A stretch of DNA of 64,000 bases from Loigolactobacillus backii (GCF_003946275.1 NZ_RHNQ01000002.1:33241-97240), one strand, 5' to 3'; counted from the first letter of the stretch, positions 1-9,641 are shown. The notes: a model not told the origin generated them from the letters alone. Program-made: numbers and translations.

Positions 1-36
1 AATTACGGGTTAAATAAAATATTAAAAGTTAACTAC

Positions 37-66
37 TGAGGTCTGTGGCTGACCTCAATTTTTTTG
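37..66 (+). terminator. Rho-independent terminator upstream of cmk
   Basis: A 7-bp perfect stem (TGAGGTC / GACCTCA) with a 7-nt loop is followed by A and seven T. It would end a transcript entering from left of the window, so cmk probably has its own promoter or is read through. Confidence 0.75.
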
Positions 67-87
67 TGGAAAAAGGGGTTTTGATTA

Positions 88-774
88 ATGGCAGTGGGTT
101 TACAGATCGCAATTGATGGTCCGGCATCGGCTGGGAAAAGCACAGTAGCAAAATTGGTTGCTAAACAATTACATTATACTTACTGTGATACAGGTGCGAT
201 GTATCGTTCAATTACTTGGGCGGCGATGCAACATGGTTTAAGGCTAACTGATGAAGTAGCGGTTGTTGCTTTATTGGATAAAAGTACGATTCGCTTTGAG
301 CCGGGAGAGGTTGAGCAGCGGGTTTTCTTTAATGAAACCGAGGTTACAGCGGCCATTCGGCAACCTGATGTGACCAATAATGTTTCAACGATTGCCGCAT
401 TAGGTGGCGTCCGGCAGAAGTTAGTTCAGCTACAACATCAAATTGCGGCGGTGGGAAATATTGTGATGGATGGTCGCGATATTGGAACGGCCGTGTTACC
501 TAACGCTGAAGTTAAGATTTTCTTAGTTGCCAGTGTTTCCGAACGGGCTACAAGACGGTATAAAGAAAATTTAACGAAGGGGATTAATACGCCCCTTGCC
601 GTTTTAAAGCAAGAAATTGAATTACGGGATAAAAAGGATTCTACGCGTAAAATTTCCCCGTTAGTTCAAGCAAAAGATGCGGTGTTAGTTGATACAACGT
701 CATTAAATATTGATCAAGTTGTTGCGCGAATTATTAGAATTGTCCAAGAAAAAGAGAAAGATCATAATAAATAA
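88..774 (+). CDS. cmk: Cytidylate kinase
   Basis: A 228-residue protein that phosphorylates CMP and dCMP with ATP in the cytosol, feeding pyrimidine nucleotide pools. The P-loop GPASAGKST is at residues 11-19, DTGAMYR follows at about 34-40, and [11 protein letters not shown], typical of bacterial Cmk, lies near residue 130. Length and motif order match the family. The ATG is preceded by a weak purine-rich SD (AAAAGGGG) about 9 nt upstream. The gene lies 79 bp before rpsA, and the cmk-rpsA-der-hup order is common in Firmicutes, which supports both calls. Confidence 0.97.
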   Translation: MAVGLQIAIDGPASAGKSTVAKLVAKQLHYTYCDTGAMYRSITWAAMQHGLRLTDEVAVVALLDKSTIRFEPGEVEQRVFFNETEVTAAIRQPDVTNNVSTIAALGGVRQKLVQLQHQIAAVGNIVMDGRDIGTAVLPNAEVKIFLVASVSERATRRYKENLTKGINTPLAVLKQEIELRDKKDSTRKISPLVQAKDAVLVDTTSLNIDQVVARIIRIVQEKEKDHNK

Positions 775-853
775 TAGCTTTTCCTAGCATTTCGTCTGCT
801 TTTACTATAAAATAGACACTGTAGTTTCAAGCTGTTTAAGGAGGATTTTTGGC

Positions 854-2096
854 ATGAGTGAAAATAATAATACAAATGAAAATAAAAATGCCATGGCGGA
901 TGCTTTAAATAGCGTCCACGATGTGAAGATCGGTGACATTGTGAAAGGTGAAGTACTCGCAATTGACGATGATAAGCAATTAATCGTTGGTATTCCAGGG
1001 TACTGGGGTTGAAGGCGTTGTTCCACTTAAGGAATTGGCCAGTCAACCAGTTGATGACATTAAGGATATTGCCAAAGTTGGTGATGTACTTGATTTAGTC
1101 GTTATTTCAACTATTGGTAAGGATAAAGAGAATGGTAGTTACCTCCTTTCTAAACGTCGGTTAGAAGCACGTAAGGTCTGGGCCGATATTCAGAAGGAAT
1201 TTGAAGCTGGCAATACGCTTACCGCAACCGTTACCGAAGTTGTTAAGGGTGGCTTGGTAGTTGACGCTGGTGTTCGTGGTTTTATCCCAGCATCGATGAT
1301 TTCTGACCATTTTGTTGATGACTTGTCACAATACAAAGGTCAAGAATTAGAACTTAAGATTATCGAAATCGAACCAAGCGAGAATCGTTTGATTTTATCG
1401 CACCGTGCGATTGTTGAAGCTCAAAAGGCTGAACAACGCGAAAAGATTTTAGCAACAATTAAGGCCGGCGACACTGTCGAAGGTACTGTTGCTCGTTTGA
1501 CTAATTTTGGTGCCTTTGTAGATCTTGGTGGCATTGATGGATTAGTTCACGTTTCCGAAATTTCTTATGAACGTGTTGCTAAGCCTTCCGATGTTCTTAA
1601 AGTAGGTCAACAGCTTAAGGTTAAGGTGTTAGCAGTTGACCCTGAAAAGAACCGGATTTCACTTTCATTGAAAGCTTTACTTCCTGAACCTTGGGATGGT
1701 ATTGAGGATAAGGCACCAGCTGGTACCGTCCTTGAAGGTACGGTTAAACGATTAACAACTTTTGGTGCCTTTGTTGAAGTATTCCCTGGTGTTGAAGGTT
1801 TAGTTCATATTTCTCAGATTTCACATGAACATATTGCAACACCGAATGAAGTACTTTCTGAAGGCGAGACAATCAAGGTTAAAGTCTTAGAAGTTAAACC
1901 TGAGGCGCACCGTTTAGCACTTTCGATTAAGGCTTTAACACCAAAACCAAATACTGATGATAAAACAAATACGGCTTCACCTGCAGAAACCAGCAATTAT
2001 CAAAGTAATGATGATGAAGGTGGCTTCACATTAGGCGATCTTATTGGCAATGAATTAAAAAAGAGTACGTCTAATAACGATGATGATAAGAACTAA
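854..2096 (+). CDS. rpsA: 30S ribosomal protein S1 homologue, frameshifted near the N-terminus
   Basis: This is an S1-family RNA-binding protein with four S1 repeats, acting in mRNA binding and translation initiation. An ATG at 854 follows the SD AAGGAGGA (838-845). That frame reads about 49 codons of a normal first S1 repeat and then hits TGA at 1010-1012. The rest, including three further S1 repeats and an acidic tail, continues in the +1 frame from about 987 to 2096. Removing one G from the GGG at 998-1000 joins the frames as GIPGTGVEGVVP, exactly as expected for the family, giving about 413 residues. The gene is therefore a single +1 indel away from intact. A sequencing or assembly error is the simplest explanation, and a real recent mutation is possible. 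The internal TTG at 987 has no SD, so a protein starting there is unlikely. Confidence 0.9.
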
Positions 2097-2116
2097 ATCA
2101 GTTTTATAACAATTTG

Positions 2117-2145
2117 GAGATTGGCCCAATACCAATCTCTTTTTT
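2117..2145 (+). terminator. Rho-independent terminator after rpsA
   Basis: An 8-bp perfect stem (GAGATTGG / CCAATCTC) with a 7-nt loop is followed by a run of T. It lies 20 bp after the rpsA stop and separates rpsA from der. Confidence 0.85.
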
Positions 2146-2185
2146 GTTTGAAGTTGTGAATTTTAAATGAAAGTGAGGGATTGTA

Positions 2186-3496
2186 ATGACAAAACCTGTA
2201 GTGGCAATTGTAGGTCGGCCTAATGTCGGTAAATCAACTGTATTTAACCGAATTGCTGGCGAACGAATTTCCATTGTTGATGACGCGCCAGGTGTGACGC
2301 GTGATCGGATTTATGCGCCGGCAGAATGGCTGGGCCATGAGTTTAATTTAATTGATACCGGCGGAATCGACATTGGTGATGAACCATTTCTAGAACAAAT
2401 TAAAGAACAAGCCGAAGTTGCAATTGATGAAGCTGATGTTATTGTTTTTTTGACCAGTGTTCGTGAAGGTTTAACTGATGCTGATGAGAAAGTTGCTAGA
2501 TTACTTTATCGATCGGATAAGCCAGTTGTTTTGGCAGTTAATAAGGTCGATAACCAAGAACTAAGGCAAGATATTTATGATTATTATGCTTTAGGATTTG
2601 GTGATCCAGTTGGTGTTTCTGGCGTTCATGGCATTGGGATGGGTGATTTACTTGATGAGATTGTTAAGCATTTTCCCGAAGAAATTGATGAAGTTGATGA
2701 TGATCGAATCCATTTTAGTTTGATTGGCCGACCGAATGTTGGTAAGTCATCACTAGTTAATGCTATCTTAGGCGAGAACCGGGTCATTGTTTCTAGTATT
2801 GCCGGGACAACACGGGATGCCGTTGACACGCAGTTTATTGCTGCTGATGATTCAGAGTTTACGATGATTGATACGGCTGGTTTACGTAAACGGGGTAAGG
2901 CCTACGAAAATGCCGAAAAATACAGTGTTTTACGGGCAATGGCCGCAATTGATCGTTCTGATGTTGTCTTAGTCACGTTAAACGCCAAAGAAGGTATTCG
3001 CGAGCAGGACAAGCGCATTGCGGGTTACGCGCATGAGGCCGGTCGGGGAATTATTATAACAGTTAATAAATGGGATACGCTTAAAAAGGATAACCATACG
3101 TTAAGTGATTTTGAAAATGCCATTCGGGCCAATTTTGCTTACCTAGATTACGCCCCAATTGTTTTTGTTTCGGCTAAAACTAAGCAACGCCTTGATCAGC
3201 TACCGAAAATGATTCAAGAAGTAAGTAAAAATCAAAATCGTCGAATTAAATCTTCTGTTTTGAATGATGTTTTGATGGATGCAATTGCAACTAACCCAAC
3301 ACCGTCGACTAACGGTAAAAAGTTGCGGGTTTATTACGCAACACAAGTGGCCATTAAGCCACCAACGTTTGTTATTTTTGTGAATGATCCTGATTTGATG
3401 CATTTTTCTTATGAACGTTTTATTGAAAATCAAATTCGCGCGGCCTTCGAATTTTCAGGAACGCCAATTCACATTATTACCCGGCGGCGAAAGTAG
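2186..3496 (+). CDS. der: Ribosome biogenesis GTPase Der (EngA)
   Basis: A 436-residue protein with two tandem GTPase domains and a C-terminal KH-like domain, needed for maturation of the 50S subunit. The first P-loop GRPNVGKST is at residues 10-18 and the second, GRPNVGKSS, at about 182-190. Both domains carry switch motifs (DTGG and DTAG) and the guanine-specificity motifs NKVD and NKWD. The C-terminal part ends in basic RRRK. Length is normal for Der. The ATG follows an SD of the AGTGAGGGA type. It sits in the usual place between rpsA and hup. Confidence 0.97.
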   Translation: MTKPVVAIVGRPNVGKSTVFNRIAGERISIVDDAPGVTRDRIYAPAEWLGHEFNLIDTGGIDIGDEPFLEQIKEQAEVAIDEADVIVFLTSVREGLTDADEKVARLLYRSDKPVVLAVNKVDNQELRQDIYDYYALGFGDPVGVSGVHGIGMGDLLDEIVKHFPEEIDEVDDDRIHFSLIGRPNVGKSSLVNAILGENRVIVSSIAGTTRDAVDTQFIAADDSEFTMIDTAGLRKRGKAYENAEKYSVLRAMAAIDRSDVVLVTLNAKEGIREQDKRIAGYAHEAGRGIIITVNKWDTLKKDNHTLSDFENAIRANFAYLDYAPIVFVSAKTKQRLDQLPKMIQEVSKNQNRRIKSSVLNDVLMDAIATNPTPSTNGKKLRVYYATQVAIKPPTFVIFVNDPDLMHFSYERFIENQIRAAFEFSGTPIHIITRRRK

Positions 3497-3737
3497 TTAG
3501 AGCTTGCTGTAACGCAAATTTGGCCAGATTGATGCCAGATTTACTAATTTTGGCTATTTTATTAAAAAATACGTGATAAATCACGAAAAAACCTTGCTAT
3601 CAAGGCATTCCTATGATATCTTTGATTCAGAAATGATGATTTTGTTTCATTATTTCGTCACTTTCTATTTTTAATAGAAATGGCAAATCTGATATTAGAC
3701 GATGAGTCTATTATTTTGATGCGGAGGTGAATTCACT

Positions 3738-4013
3738 ATGGCAAATAAAGCTGAATTAATCGAAAATGTTGCAAGTCAAACTGGTTTAACCAAAAAGGAC
3801 GCAACTGCTGCTGTTGATGCTGTTTTTGGTTCAATCCAAGATACATTAGCAAAAGGCGAAAAAGTTCAATTGATTGGTTTTGGTAACTTCGAAGTTCGTG
3901 ACCGTGCTGCTCGTAAGGGTCGTAACCCACAAACTGGCGCTGAAATTCAAATTCCAGCAAGCAAGGTACCAGCATTTAAACCTGGTAAGGCATTGAAAGA
4001 TGCTGTTAAATAA
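3738..4013 (+). CDS. hup: DNA-binding protein HU
   Basis: A 91-residue histone-like protein that bends and compacts DNA as a dimer. The sequence shows the helical N-terminal half ([10 protein letters not shown]), the HU signature [18 protein letters not shown], and the DNA-binding arm ending in [13 protein letters not shown] strong SD (GCGGAGGTGA) lies 8 nt before the ATG. The 241-bp upstream gap has small AT-rich hairpins (for example around 3572-3586 and 3662-3680) that may belong to a leader. A strong terminator follows, so it is probably a single-gene transcript. Confidence 0.97.
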   Translation: MANKAELIENVASQTGLTKKDATAAVDAVFGSIQDTLAKGEKVQLIGFGNFEVRDRAARKGRNPQTGAEIQIPASKVPAFKPGKALKDAVK

Positions 4014-4023
4014 GTAATGAAGG

Positions 4024-4051
4024 ACTAGCAATTTAGATTGCTAGTTTTTTT
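4024..4051 (+). terminator. Rho-independent terminator after hup
   Basis: A 9-bp perfect stem (ACTAGCAAT / ATTGCTAGT) with a 4-nt loop TTAG runs into T7. It starts 10 bp after the hup stop. Confidence 0.9.
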
Positions 4052-4133
4052 GTCGTCAATTTTTGAGCAAATTAAGTACTTTTATGCTAAACTAATGTGT
4101 ATTTGACAACAAAACGAAGAAGGGTGTTTTTAG

Positions 4134-5396
4134 ATGAGTTATTCAGAACAAATGTTAACAAAACTCTCTAGCGGCCAACTTGATGCGGCCAACAAGGCAT
4201 TTATTCAAGCGTTACGGCGTGATGATGACGAAACCCTATTTAGTTTAGCTGAGAATCTATATGCCTTAGGATTTTTAAAACAAGCCAAACGCACGTATTT
4301 AAAACTATTGAAAAAGTATCCCGATGAAGATGAGATTCGAACCACTTTGGCCGATATTGCGATTAGCGATGGTAATAATGATGAGGCGCTGACCTATTTG
4401 GACGCAATCAAACCGGATTCACCTGCTTATGCGGAAAGTTTACTGGTTGCGGCCGATATGTACCAGCAACAAGGGCTCTATGAGGTCAGTGAACAAAAGT
4501 TATTAACTGCTCGCCGTTTGTTCCCAGATGAATCAGTGATTACGTTTGCGTTGGCCGAATTCTATTTTGATAGTGGGGAATTCCATAAGGCGGTCATCTA
4601 TTACGAAACATTAGTAGCGGCCGGGGTGACTGAACTTTCTAAGGTTAATATAATTCAACGTTTAGGAGTTGCTTACGCTAATACTGGTGAGTTTGAGCGG
4701 GCATTAGAATATTTGGAACAAATTCCGACTGAAGAATTGGATCCTGATGCCGCTTTTCAGTACGGTTTTGTTGAATTACAGTTAAAGGATTACAAAAAAG
4801 CAATTGAAGTTTTATCAGGTTTGCGTGATCAAGATCCGCAGTACACATCACTTTATCCCTATTTGGCGGAGGCTCTGGAGGCCAACCAACAATTAGAGGA
4901 AGCCATGCGGGTTTTGCAGGAAGGTATTGGTATGGATCAATACAATGAGGTTCTCTATAATAAGGCGGCCCACGTTGCGTTGCGGCTGGATGACAGTAAG
5001 GCTGGGGAAAAATATTTAATTCAGCTACTGCAAATTGACCCGGATAATATGGCCGCAAAAATCGAGCTCAGTAATTTGTACGTTAAGCAGCAACGAGATA
5101 CTGATAACGTTAAATTGTTGGCTAAGGCGGTTGATCAGGGGGATGTAGATCCGCAGGCCTATTGGAATTTAGGCGTCTCCTACGAGCGCTTAGAGGCCTA
5201 TAAAAAAGCACGGGAAAACTATTTACTAGCCTATTCAACCTTTAAAAATGAGCCTAATTTTTTGCGGCAAATCATTAATTTCTTTCGCGAAGAAGGGTTG
5301 CGCGATGAAACTCTGGCGGCCTTACAGCGTTACGTTAAATTAGTGCCCACCGACGATGATATGGCCTTACTTTTAGAAGAATACCAACAAGAATAA
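4134..5396 (+). CDS. Tetratricopeptide repeat protein (YpiA-like)
   Basis: A 420-residue soluble protein built almost entirely of TPR helical pairs, with no signal peptide, membrane segment or catalytic motif. Repeats with the usual spacing of A, G, Y and P residues are seen throughout, for example ALGFLKQAKRTYLKLLKKYP near the N-terminus and YWNLGVSYERLEAYKKAREN in the C-terminal third. Such proteins are scaffolds for protein-protein contacts, and homologues beside hup are common in lactobacilli. The partner cannot be read from the sequence. The start ATG follows GAAGAAGGG. The gene ends at a strong bidirectional hairpin shared with the convergent XerD-like gene. Confidence 0.85.
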   Translation: MSYSEQMLTKLSSGQLDAANKAFIQALRRDDDETLFSLAENLYALGFLKQAKRTYLKLLKKYPDEDEIRTTLADIAISDGNNDEALTYLDAIKPDSPAYAESLLVAADMYQQQGLYEVSEQKLLTARRLFPDESVITFALAEFYFDSGEFHKAVIYYETLVAAGVTELSKVNIIQRLGVAYANTGEFERALEYLEQIPTEELDPDAAFQYGFVELQLKDYKKAIEVLSGLRDQDPQYTSLYPYLAEALEANQQLEEAMRVLQEGIGMDQYNEVLYNKAAHVALRLDDSKAGEKYLIQLLQIDPDNMAAKIELSNLYVKQQRDTDNVKLLAKAVDQGDVDPQAYWNLGVSYERLEAYKKARENYLLAYSTFKNEPNFLRQIINFFREEGLRDETLAALQRYVKLVPTDDDMALLLEEYQQE

Positions 5397-5415
5397 AGTA
5401 GATCAAATTATCGAT

Positions 5416-5461
5416 AAAACGGACCAACAAAGTTGCGCTGACAACTTTGTTGGTCCGTTTT
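5416..5461. terminator. Bidirectional terminator between TPR gene and XerD-like gene
   Basis: A 20-bp perfect inverted repeat (arms 5416-5435 and 5442-5461) has a 6-nt loop and A/T runs at both outer ends, so it can terminate transcripts from either side. It ends 1 bp before the stop codon of the leftward gene. Confidence 0.9.
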
Positions 5462-5462
5462 G

Positions 5463-6278
5463 TTATGGTAAATTCTTTTTATAGTACGCCAATGAGGCGG
5501 GATCAAGGCGTAGGGCCGCCATTAGTTCTTGGTCAGATAATTCTCGGTGATTAATAATGTAGTACATCAGGTAACCTTGGTGCAGCTTACTAGGTAACAA
5601 AGTTATTTTTAGAATATTACCATCCCGCTTCAAATATTTGTGTAAACCAGGTAAGGTTAACTGCGGCTGGTCGGTATCCCGCCGTGTTTTAAGAAATAAA
5701 TCCTGACTAGCCTGTAATGTGGCAAATGGCTGGCGGTAAGTCTGAAATTCCGACCAGAATTGGCGTTCACTGGGTGTTAATTTTGATAGATCAAGTTGTT
5801 GGTAAAAACCGGGGCTAAGAAATTCCTTGACTGTGAATCCCTTGGCCAATAATAAAAGGGCCGCCCGTGTATAAAAAGTTAGTTGTTCATTTTGTAGTAG
5901 TTCAGGTAATTCCTGTAACCAATCAGTTTGAAAAGTTGTAGTCAAACGTTCTTTAGGTAAACCTTTTAGGCCAACTGTTGGATAATTGGTAATTAATTCG
6001 CGAGTAAAAAGAAATTTAAAGTAATTATTTAGGTGGGACATAATTTTGTTATAGGTATCGTTTTTTAAGGCACGCTGATTCAGTAGCATGGTGAGGTAAT
6101 CGCGGATATCGTTTTCTAAAATATTATTTAAATCCGGATCACTTTGGTAGGCCCAATTAAATTGTTGAAGGTAGTCAAAAAAATCGGTCAAGGTGTGCTG
6201 ATACTCCGAAATTGTGATGGGAGCCAATTCTTTATTCTGTAAATATTTATTGAAACTCTTTTGATAAGGGAAGGACAT
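5463..6278 (-). CDS. Tyrosine-recombinase-like protein, catalytically degenerate (XerD-like)
   Basis: A 271-residue protein with a good N-terminal SAM-like core-binding domain (roughly residues 1-110) and a C-terminal half that follows the tyrosine recombinase fold only loosely. The expected arginine in the first catalytic box is absent (the region reads LLLLAKGFTVKEFLSPG). The usual HxxR box is replaced by KLHQGYLMYYI without the arginine. Only a tyrosine near LDPASLAYY resembles the nucleophile. XerD-like proteins of streptococci show a similar loss of active-site residues. It is probably a DNA-binding or chromosome-associated protein rather than an active recombinase. Transcription is leftward toward a shared terminator. 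Confidence 0.75.
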   Translation of the reverse strand: MSFPYQKSFNKYLQNKELAPITISEYQHTLTDFFDYLQQFNWAYQSDPDLNNILENDIRDYLTMLLNQRALKNDTYNKIMSHLNNYFKFLFTRELITNYPTVGLKGLPKERLTTTFQTDWLQELPELLQNEQLTFYTRAALLLLAKGFTVKEFLSPGFYQQLDLSKLTPSERQFWSEFQTYRQPFATLQASQDLFLKTRRDTDQPQLTLPGLHKYLKRDGNILKITLLPSKLHQGYLMYYIINHRELSDQELMAALRLDPASLAYYKKNLP

Positions 6279-6343
6279 GGCAGCACTTACTTTCTTAATA
6301 ATTAACTAAAGTATAACATAAAAAAGTTACTTTAACTTAATTA

Positions 6344-6400
6344 AACAAAAAATAGCGCTGCAAGCAGCGCAAAACCAATATTAAACCAATAGTAACCAAA
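6344..6400 (-). promoter_or_regulatory. Attenuator-like hairpin and three phased direct repeats upstream of the XerD-like gene
   Basis: On the minus strand a 7-bp stem (GCGCTGC / GCAGCGC, plus-strand 6355-6370) runs into a T-rich stretch (complement of 6345-6352), so it can act as a leftward terminator about 65 bp before the XerD-like start. Directly beside it are three copies of AACCAAT/A at 6373, 6384 and 6394, spaced 11 and 10 bp, that is on one face of the helix. They look like a regulator-binding array. Nothing else is seen between 6279 and 6545. Confidence 0.4.
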
Positions 6401-6545
6401 TTCAAATTATGGATAGAACCCAGTGGGCGTAATTTCAATACATCTAGAAAATAAATTATTTACTAGAGAATTTAATATTATGAATAATTAATTAAAATAT
6501 AGAGGATATTATTGTAAAATAATTTGTTTTTGATTAAAAATAAGG

Positions 6546-6574
6546 TTGACAAATAACATTATTTTCTTTAGCAT
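6546..6574 (+). promoter_or_regulatory. Promoter of the Ldh_2 gene
   Basis: A perfect TTGACA at 6546-6551 and TAGCAT at 6569-6574 are separated by 17 bp. Transcription would start near 6581, compatible with a GTG start at 6637. Confidence 0.55.
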
Positions 6575-6636
6575 AAATAGCATAACTTGAATTGTACAGC
6601 GGTTTATTTAAGAATCTAAAGAGTGTGGTGGCCAAC

Positions 6637-7725
6637 GTGGTAAAAAGATATGATAGTGATAAAATGAAACAACTAGTTTTTGAGATTTATCAGGGTTATG
6701 GATTTTCCGCCGAGCAAAGTGAGCAGTTGGCGGAGATGCTCATTTATACTGATTTACACGGCATTGAATCGCACGGGGTGCAGCGGTTGATCATGTATGA
6801 TGACTTCATTCAAAATGGTAAGATTCGCGTACATAGTAAGCCAGAAATCGTTAAGGAAACGGATGTTTCTGCTGTGGTTGACGCCCATTTTGGTCTTGGA
6901 CAGTTGAATGGTATTTTTAGCATGGATTTAGCAATTAAGAAGGCCAAACAACATGGGATTGGTATTGTGACTACGCGGAATTCTGGTCATTACGGAATTG
7001 CCGGGTACTACGCCAATTTAGCGGCGGAACAGGGGTTGATCGGAATGTCCTCGTGTAATTCACGACCAGCGATGTTACCGACGCACGCCACTAAGGCCTT
7101 TGTTGGCACTAATCCGATTGCTTTTGCCATGCCGGCCAAGCCGCACACGTTTATCTTTGATTGTGCGACGACAACAGTCCCTCAGGGGAAAATCGAGGTT
7201 TATAATAAATTGGAAAAAGATTTGCCAGCATTATGGGTGGCAAAGAATGGTAACGAGCCAGTCTATGATCACCGTGATCAAGCCGATTTTGCGGCACTTC
7301 GGGATCCGGAAGCCAATGTTGGTTTGGCGCCCTTAGGTGGCGTTTCTGAGGATACCGGCAGTCACAAAGGTTTTGGTTTGGGTATTATTGTTGAAGTCTT
7401 CACGTCAATTTTATCGATGGGTAATATTTCGACTGAGATTACGCCGGATGATTTGAGTGTTGGCCCGTGCCAAAGTTTCACGGTGATTGATCCCGCTATT
7501 TTTGGTGATAAGGATAAAATTATTGATCGTTTTTCTCGTTACTTACAGGATATTCGCGAATTGCCGGCCATTCCAGGTAAAACAATTTACGTTCACGGTG
7601 ATAAAGAGGCAATTGCTTACGAAGATCGGAAGCAAAATGGCATCATTATTGACGATCGAACGTTGGAGGAGATTGTTGGAATCGCTACACGATTAGGTGT
7701 AGACTACGCGGCCGCAATCAATTAG
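6637..7725 (+). CDS. Ldh_2-family malate/L-lactate/ureidoglycolate-type dehydrogenase
   Basis: An NAD(P)-dependent 2-hydroxyacid dehydrogenase of the Ldh_2 (malate/sulfolactate) fold, 362 residues from the GTG chosen here. It shows SHGVQRL, the catalytic-His region NSGHYGIAGYY, the NPIAFAMPA segment, and a C-terminal HKGFGLG motif, all typical. Substrate cannot be told from sequence; malate, lactate and ureidoglycolate are possible. The frame stays open to a TTG at 6592, but that has no SD, and family members begin close to VKRYDSDKMKQL. GTG 6637 is therefore preferred, while GTG 6625 and ATG 6664 remain possible. It is a single gene ending before an R1 repeat whose hairpin can terminate it. 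Confidence 0.85.
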   Translation: MVKRYDSDKMKQLVFEIYQGYGFSAEQSEQLAEMLIYTDLHGIESHGVQRLIMYDDFIQNGKIRVHSKPEIVKETDVSAVVDAHFGLGQLNGIFSMDLAIKKAKQHGIGIVTTRNSGHYGIAGYYANLAAEQGLIGMSSCNSRPAMLPTHATKAFVGTNPIAFAMPAKPHTFIFDCATTTVPQGKIEVYNKLEKDLPALWVAKNGNEPVYDHRDQADFAALRDPEANVGLAPLGGVSEDTGSHKGFGLGIIVEVFTSILSMGNISTEITPDDLSVGPCQSFTVIDPAIFGDKDKIIDRFSRYLQDIRELPAIPGKTIYVHGDKEAIAYEDRKQNGIIIDDRTLEEIVGIATRLGVDYAAAIN

Positions 7726-7734
7726 CAAGTGTTT

Positions 7735-7952
7735 GAAAAAATGTCGAATTAGGCAAAAATAAATTTATATCTAATTGGTAAGCCACAAAGAAAGTGGAAC
7801 AAAAGTCAGTTTTGGGCTCACGTTTTAGAGCAATGTTCGGAAACAGTAAGAGGCTAGGACATTTGTCCTAGCCTCTTTGTGGGCAGTAATACGTTAATAT
7901 TTGTTTTGAAAGTCCCTTCGGTAGTACTTTTTTAACTAATTTACTTTTCCAA
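7735..7952. repeat. TIR-flanked intergenic element containing an R1 repeat
   Basis: The gap between the convergent dehydrogenase and MFS genes is framed by AAGTGTTTGAAAAAA-like sequence near 7737 and its inverse TTTTCCAAACACTT near 7940-7952. The same end sequence borders the element at 29221-29329. The middle holds R1 copy 1. It may be a non-autonomous element that received an R1 insertion, though this is inferred from the ends alone. Confidence 0.4.
7788..7877 (+). repeat. R1 dispersed repeat, copy 1, with terminator hairpin
   Basis: A copy of the R1 family (AAGTGGAACAAAAGTCAG ... CACGTTTTAGAGCAATGTTC ... GAAACAGTAAGAGG). Its 3' end is a 12-bp perfect hairpin (7850-7861 and 7864-7875; GAGGCTAGGACA / TGTCCTAGCCTC) followed by TTT. 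It lies 62 bp after the dehydrogenase stop and probably terminates that gene. Confidence 0.8.
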
Positions 7953-7959
7953 ACACTTT

Positions 7960-9357
7960 CTATTTTTGGCGGTTAGGTTTAATTGATAGTGCTAACAGGG
8001 CAACGATCACAATTATGCCGAAGCTCAGCCATAAAGCAAGTTGACTCCCATTGACTGTTTGGACCACTGAAGTTGCTTTAGGCGTTAAGCGGACGCCAGT
8101 GGCCAGCATAACCGCCATGACTGTTGTTCCAAGGGAGCCTGCGTATTGTTGTAAGGTATTGAAAAGCGCATTACCATCACCGATTTGGGTGCGGGGGACC
8201 TGCTGTAATCCGAAAGTCAATGAATTGTTGAACATGAAACTGAAACCAACCATGTAAAGTACATTAAAAATGATGATCGGCAAAATGGTTAAATGCTGGG
8301 CAAAGAGTGCAAATAACAGTGTGGAGACCAGCAAGAAAACAGTTCCTAGTAAGATTGGTTGTTTGAAGCCACGACGATCCATCAAAGCACCAGCGAGTGG
8401 CGATAATATGGCAGAGGTCAAACTACCGGCTAATAGAAGTAAACCAGAAATTAAGGCATTTTGGCCTAAAGCTAGTTGGGCAAAGTTTGGTAGTAAAAAA
8501 GACATGCCAATTTGAACGAACTGAATTAAAAAGTAGAGCAATAGTACTTTAACAAAGGTTTGATTTTTGAAAACTGCCAGTTGAATCAGTGGGTGTGTAC
8601 TATGGTTGGCCAAGTGGATAAAAGTGGCAAAGGCGAGTAAAGCGAGAATTATTGGCAGATAACAACTGGGGGCACCAGGGCCGGCAGTTCCAGCATTATT
8701 AAGGCCTAGTGTCAATAGAATTAGGCCGATTACTGCGAAAATAAACTGGGACAGCGGAAATTTTTGTTGTTGCGTGTTAGCTAATTGGGGCATGTTTTTA
8801 CTAGCGATTAACCAACAGATTGCGCCGATAGGAATTGTGATCCAAAAAATCACGGGCCAGGTGGTAAACTGAGTGATCAACCCCCCATAGGTTGGGCCTA
8901 ATGAAGGGGCCATGGCAATGATCATTCCAGCAGTTCCGGTGAATTTGCCCTGTTGATGAAACGGCACTTGCTGCATGATTAGTGCAAAAACTAAAGGCAT
9001 GGCAAAGCCGGTTCCAAAGGCCTGAATGATGCGACCTAATAAGAGTACTGGTAAAATCGGTGCTGTGGCGCATAGTAGGCCACCACAAACAAATGCGAGT
9101 CCACCAATGTTGACGATCGTTCGCGTTTTAAAATTGTTCTGAACAAAGGCCGCAACAATCATAGTGGCGGCCACTGCCAGTAAATAGGCGGTGGTTACCC
9201 ACTGGACGGTACTTAATGATGTGTTAAATTGGTTCATTAAGGTGGGAAAGGTAACGTTCATCGATGTTTCAACTAATACACCACAAAAGGCTAGTCCAGC
9301 GGTTCCGAAAATAGCCAGTTTGGTTTGCAATGGGACTTGTTTTTCTATTTGGTGCAA
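7960..9357 (-). CDS. MFS transporter, DHA2 (EmrB/QacA) type drug exporter
   Basis: A 465-residue integral membrane protein with about 14 hydrophobic segments, the layout of DHA2 proton/drug antiporters. The N-terminus has the motif-C-like LVETSMNVTFPTLMNQF, where DHA2 members normally carry an LDxTIVNVALP pattern. A second recognisable segment is PLAGALMDRRGFKQPILLG. It likely exports hydrophobic compounds at the cytoplasmic membrane, with unknown substrate. The start is a TTG at 9357, with SD GGAGG 8-9 nt upstream. It is transcribed alone and leftward. Confidence 0.9.
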   Translation of the reverse strand: MHQIEKQVPLQTKLAIFGTAGLAFCGVLVETSMNVTFPTLMNQFNTSLSTVQWVTTAYLLAVAATMIVAAFVQNNFKTRTIVNIGGLAFVCGGLLCATAPILPVLLLGRIIQAFGTGFAMPLVFALIMQQVPFHQQGKFTGTAGMIIAMAPSLGPTYGGLITQFTTWPVIFWITIPIGAICWLIASKNMPQLANTQQQKFPLSQFIFAVIGLILLTLGLNNAGTAGPGAPSCYLPIILALLAFATFIHLANHSTHPLIQLAVFKNQTFVKVLLLYFLIQFVQIGMSFLLPNFAQLALGQNALISGLLLLAGSLTSAILSPLAGALMDRRGFKQPILLGTVFLLVSTLLFALFAQHLTILPIIIFNVLYMVGFSFMFNNSLTFGLQQVPRTQIGDGNALFNTLQQYAGSLGTTVMAVMLATGVRLTPKATSVVQTVNGSQLALWLSFGIIVIVALLALSIKPNRQK

Positions 9358-9641
9358 AAAATAACCTCCAGAACCAAGGAAAACGCACTTCAGTAGTATG
9401 CAAACTACAGAAGGTACTTTTCAATGGTAACCTAGAGGCCACAAAGATATACAAGCACCGCACAACGAATGAACGTGTCATTTCGCCTTGGTAAAATTTG
9501 TAAATAATGATTTAATTTCTATCATACGCTATCAGTCGGCGATAAAGCAAAGGAAAGTTATAAATAGCCTTTTCCGGATGAACTGTCGAAAATAAAATTA
9601 AACCCGATTTCCGAACACGTACCTAATTCATGTTGGTAAAT

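Noticed and set aside
998..1012. Programmed ribosomal frameshifting in rpsA
   Set aside because: No slippery heptamer, pseudoknot or internal SD in the usual place, and S1 genes are not known to use it.
987..2096. A shorter S1 protein starting at TTG 987
   Set aside because: No SD at 987, and the true N-terminus with a strong SD exists upstream in another frame; a frameshift explains both.
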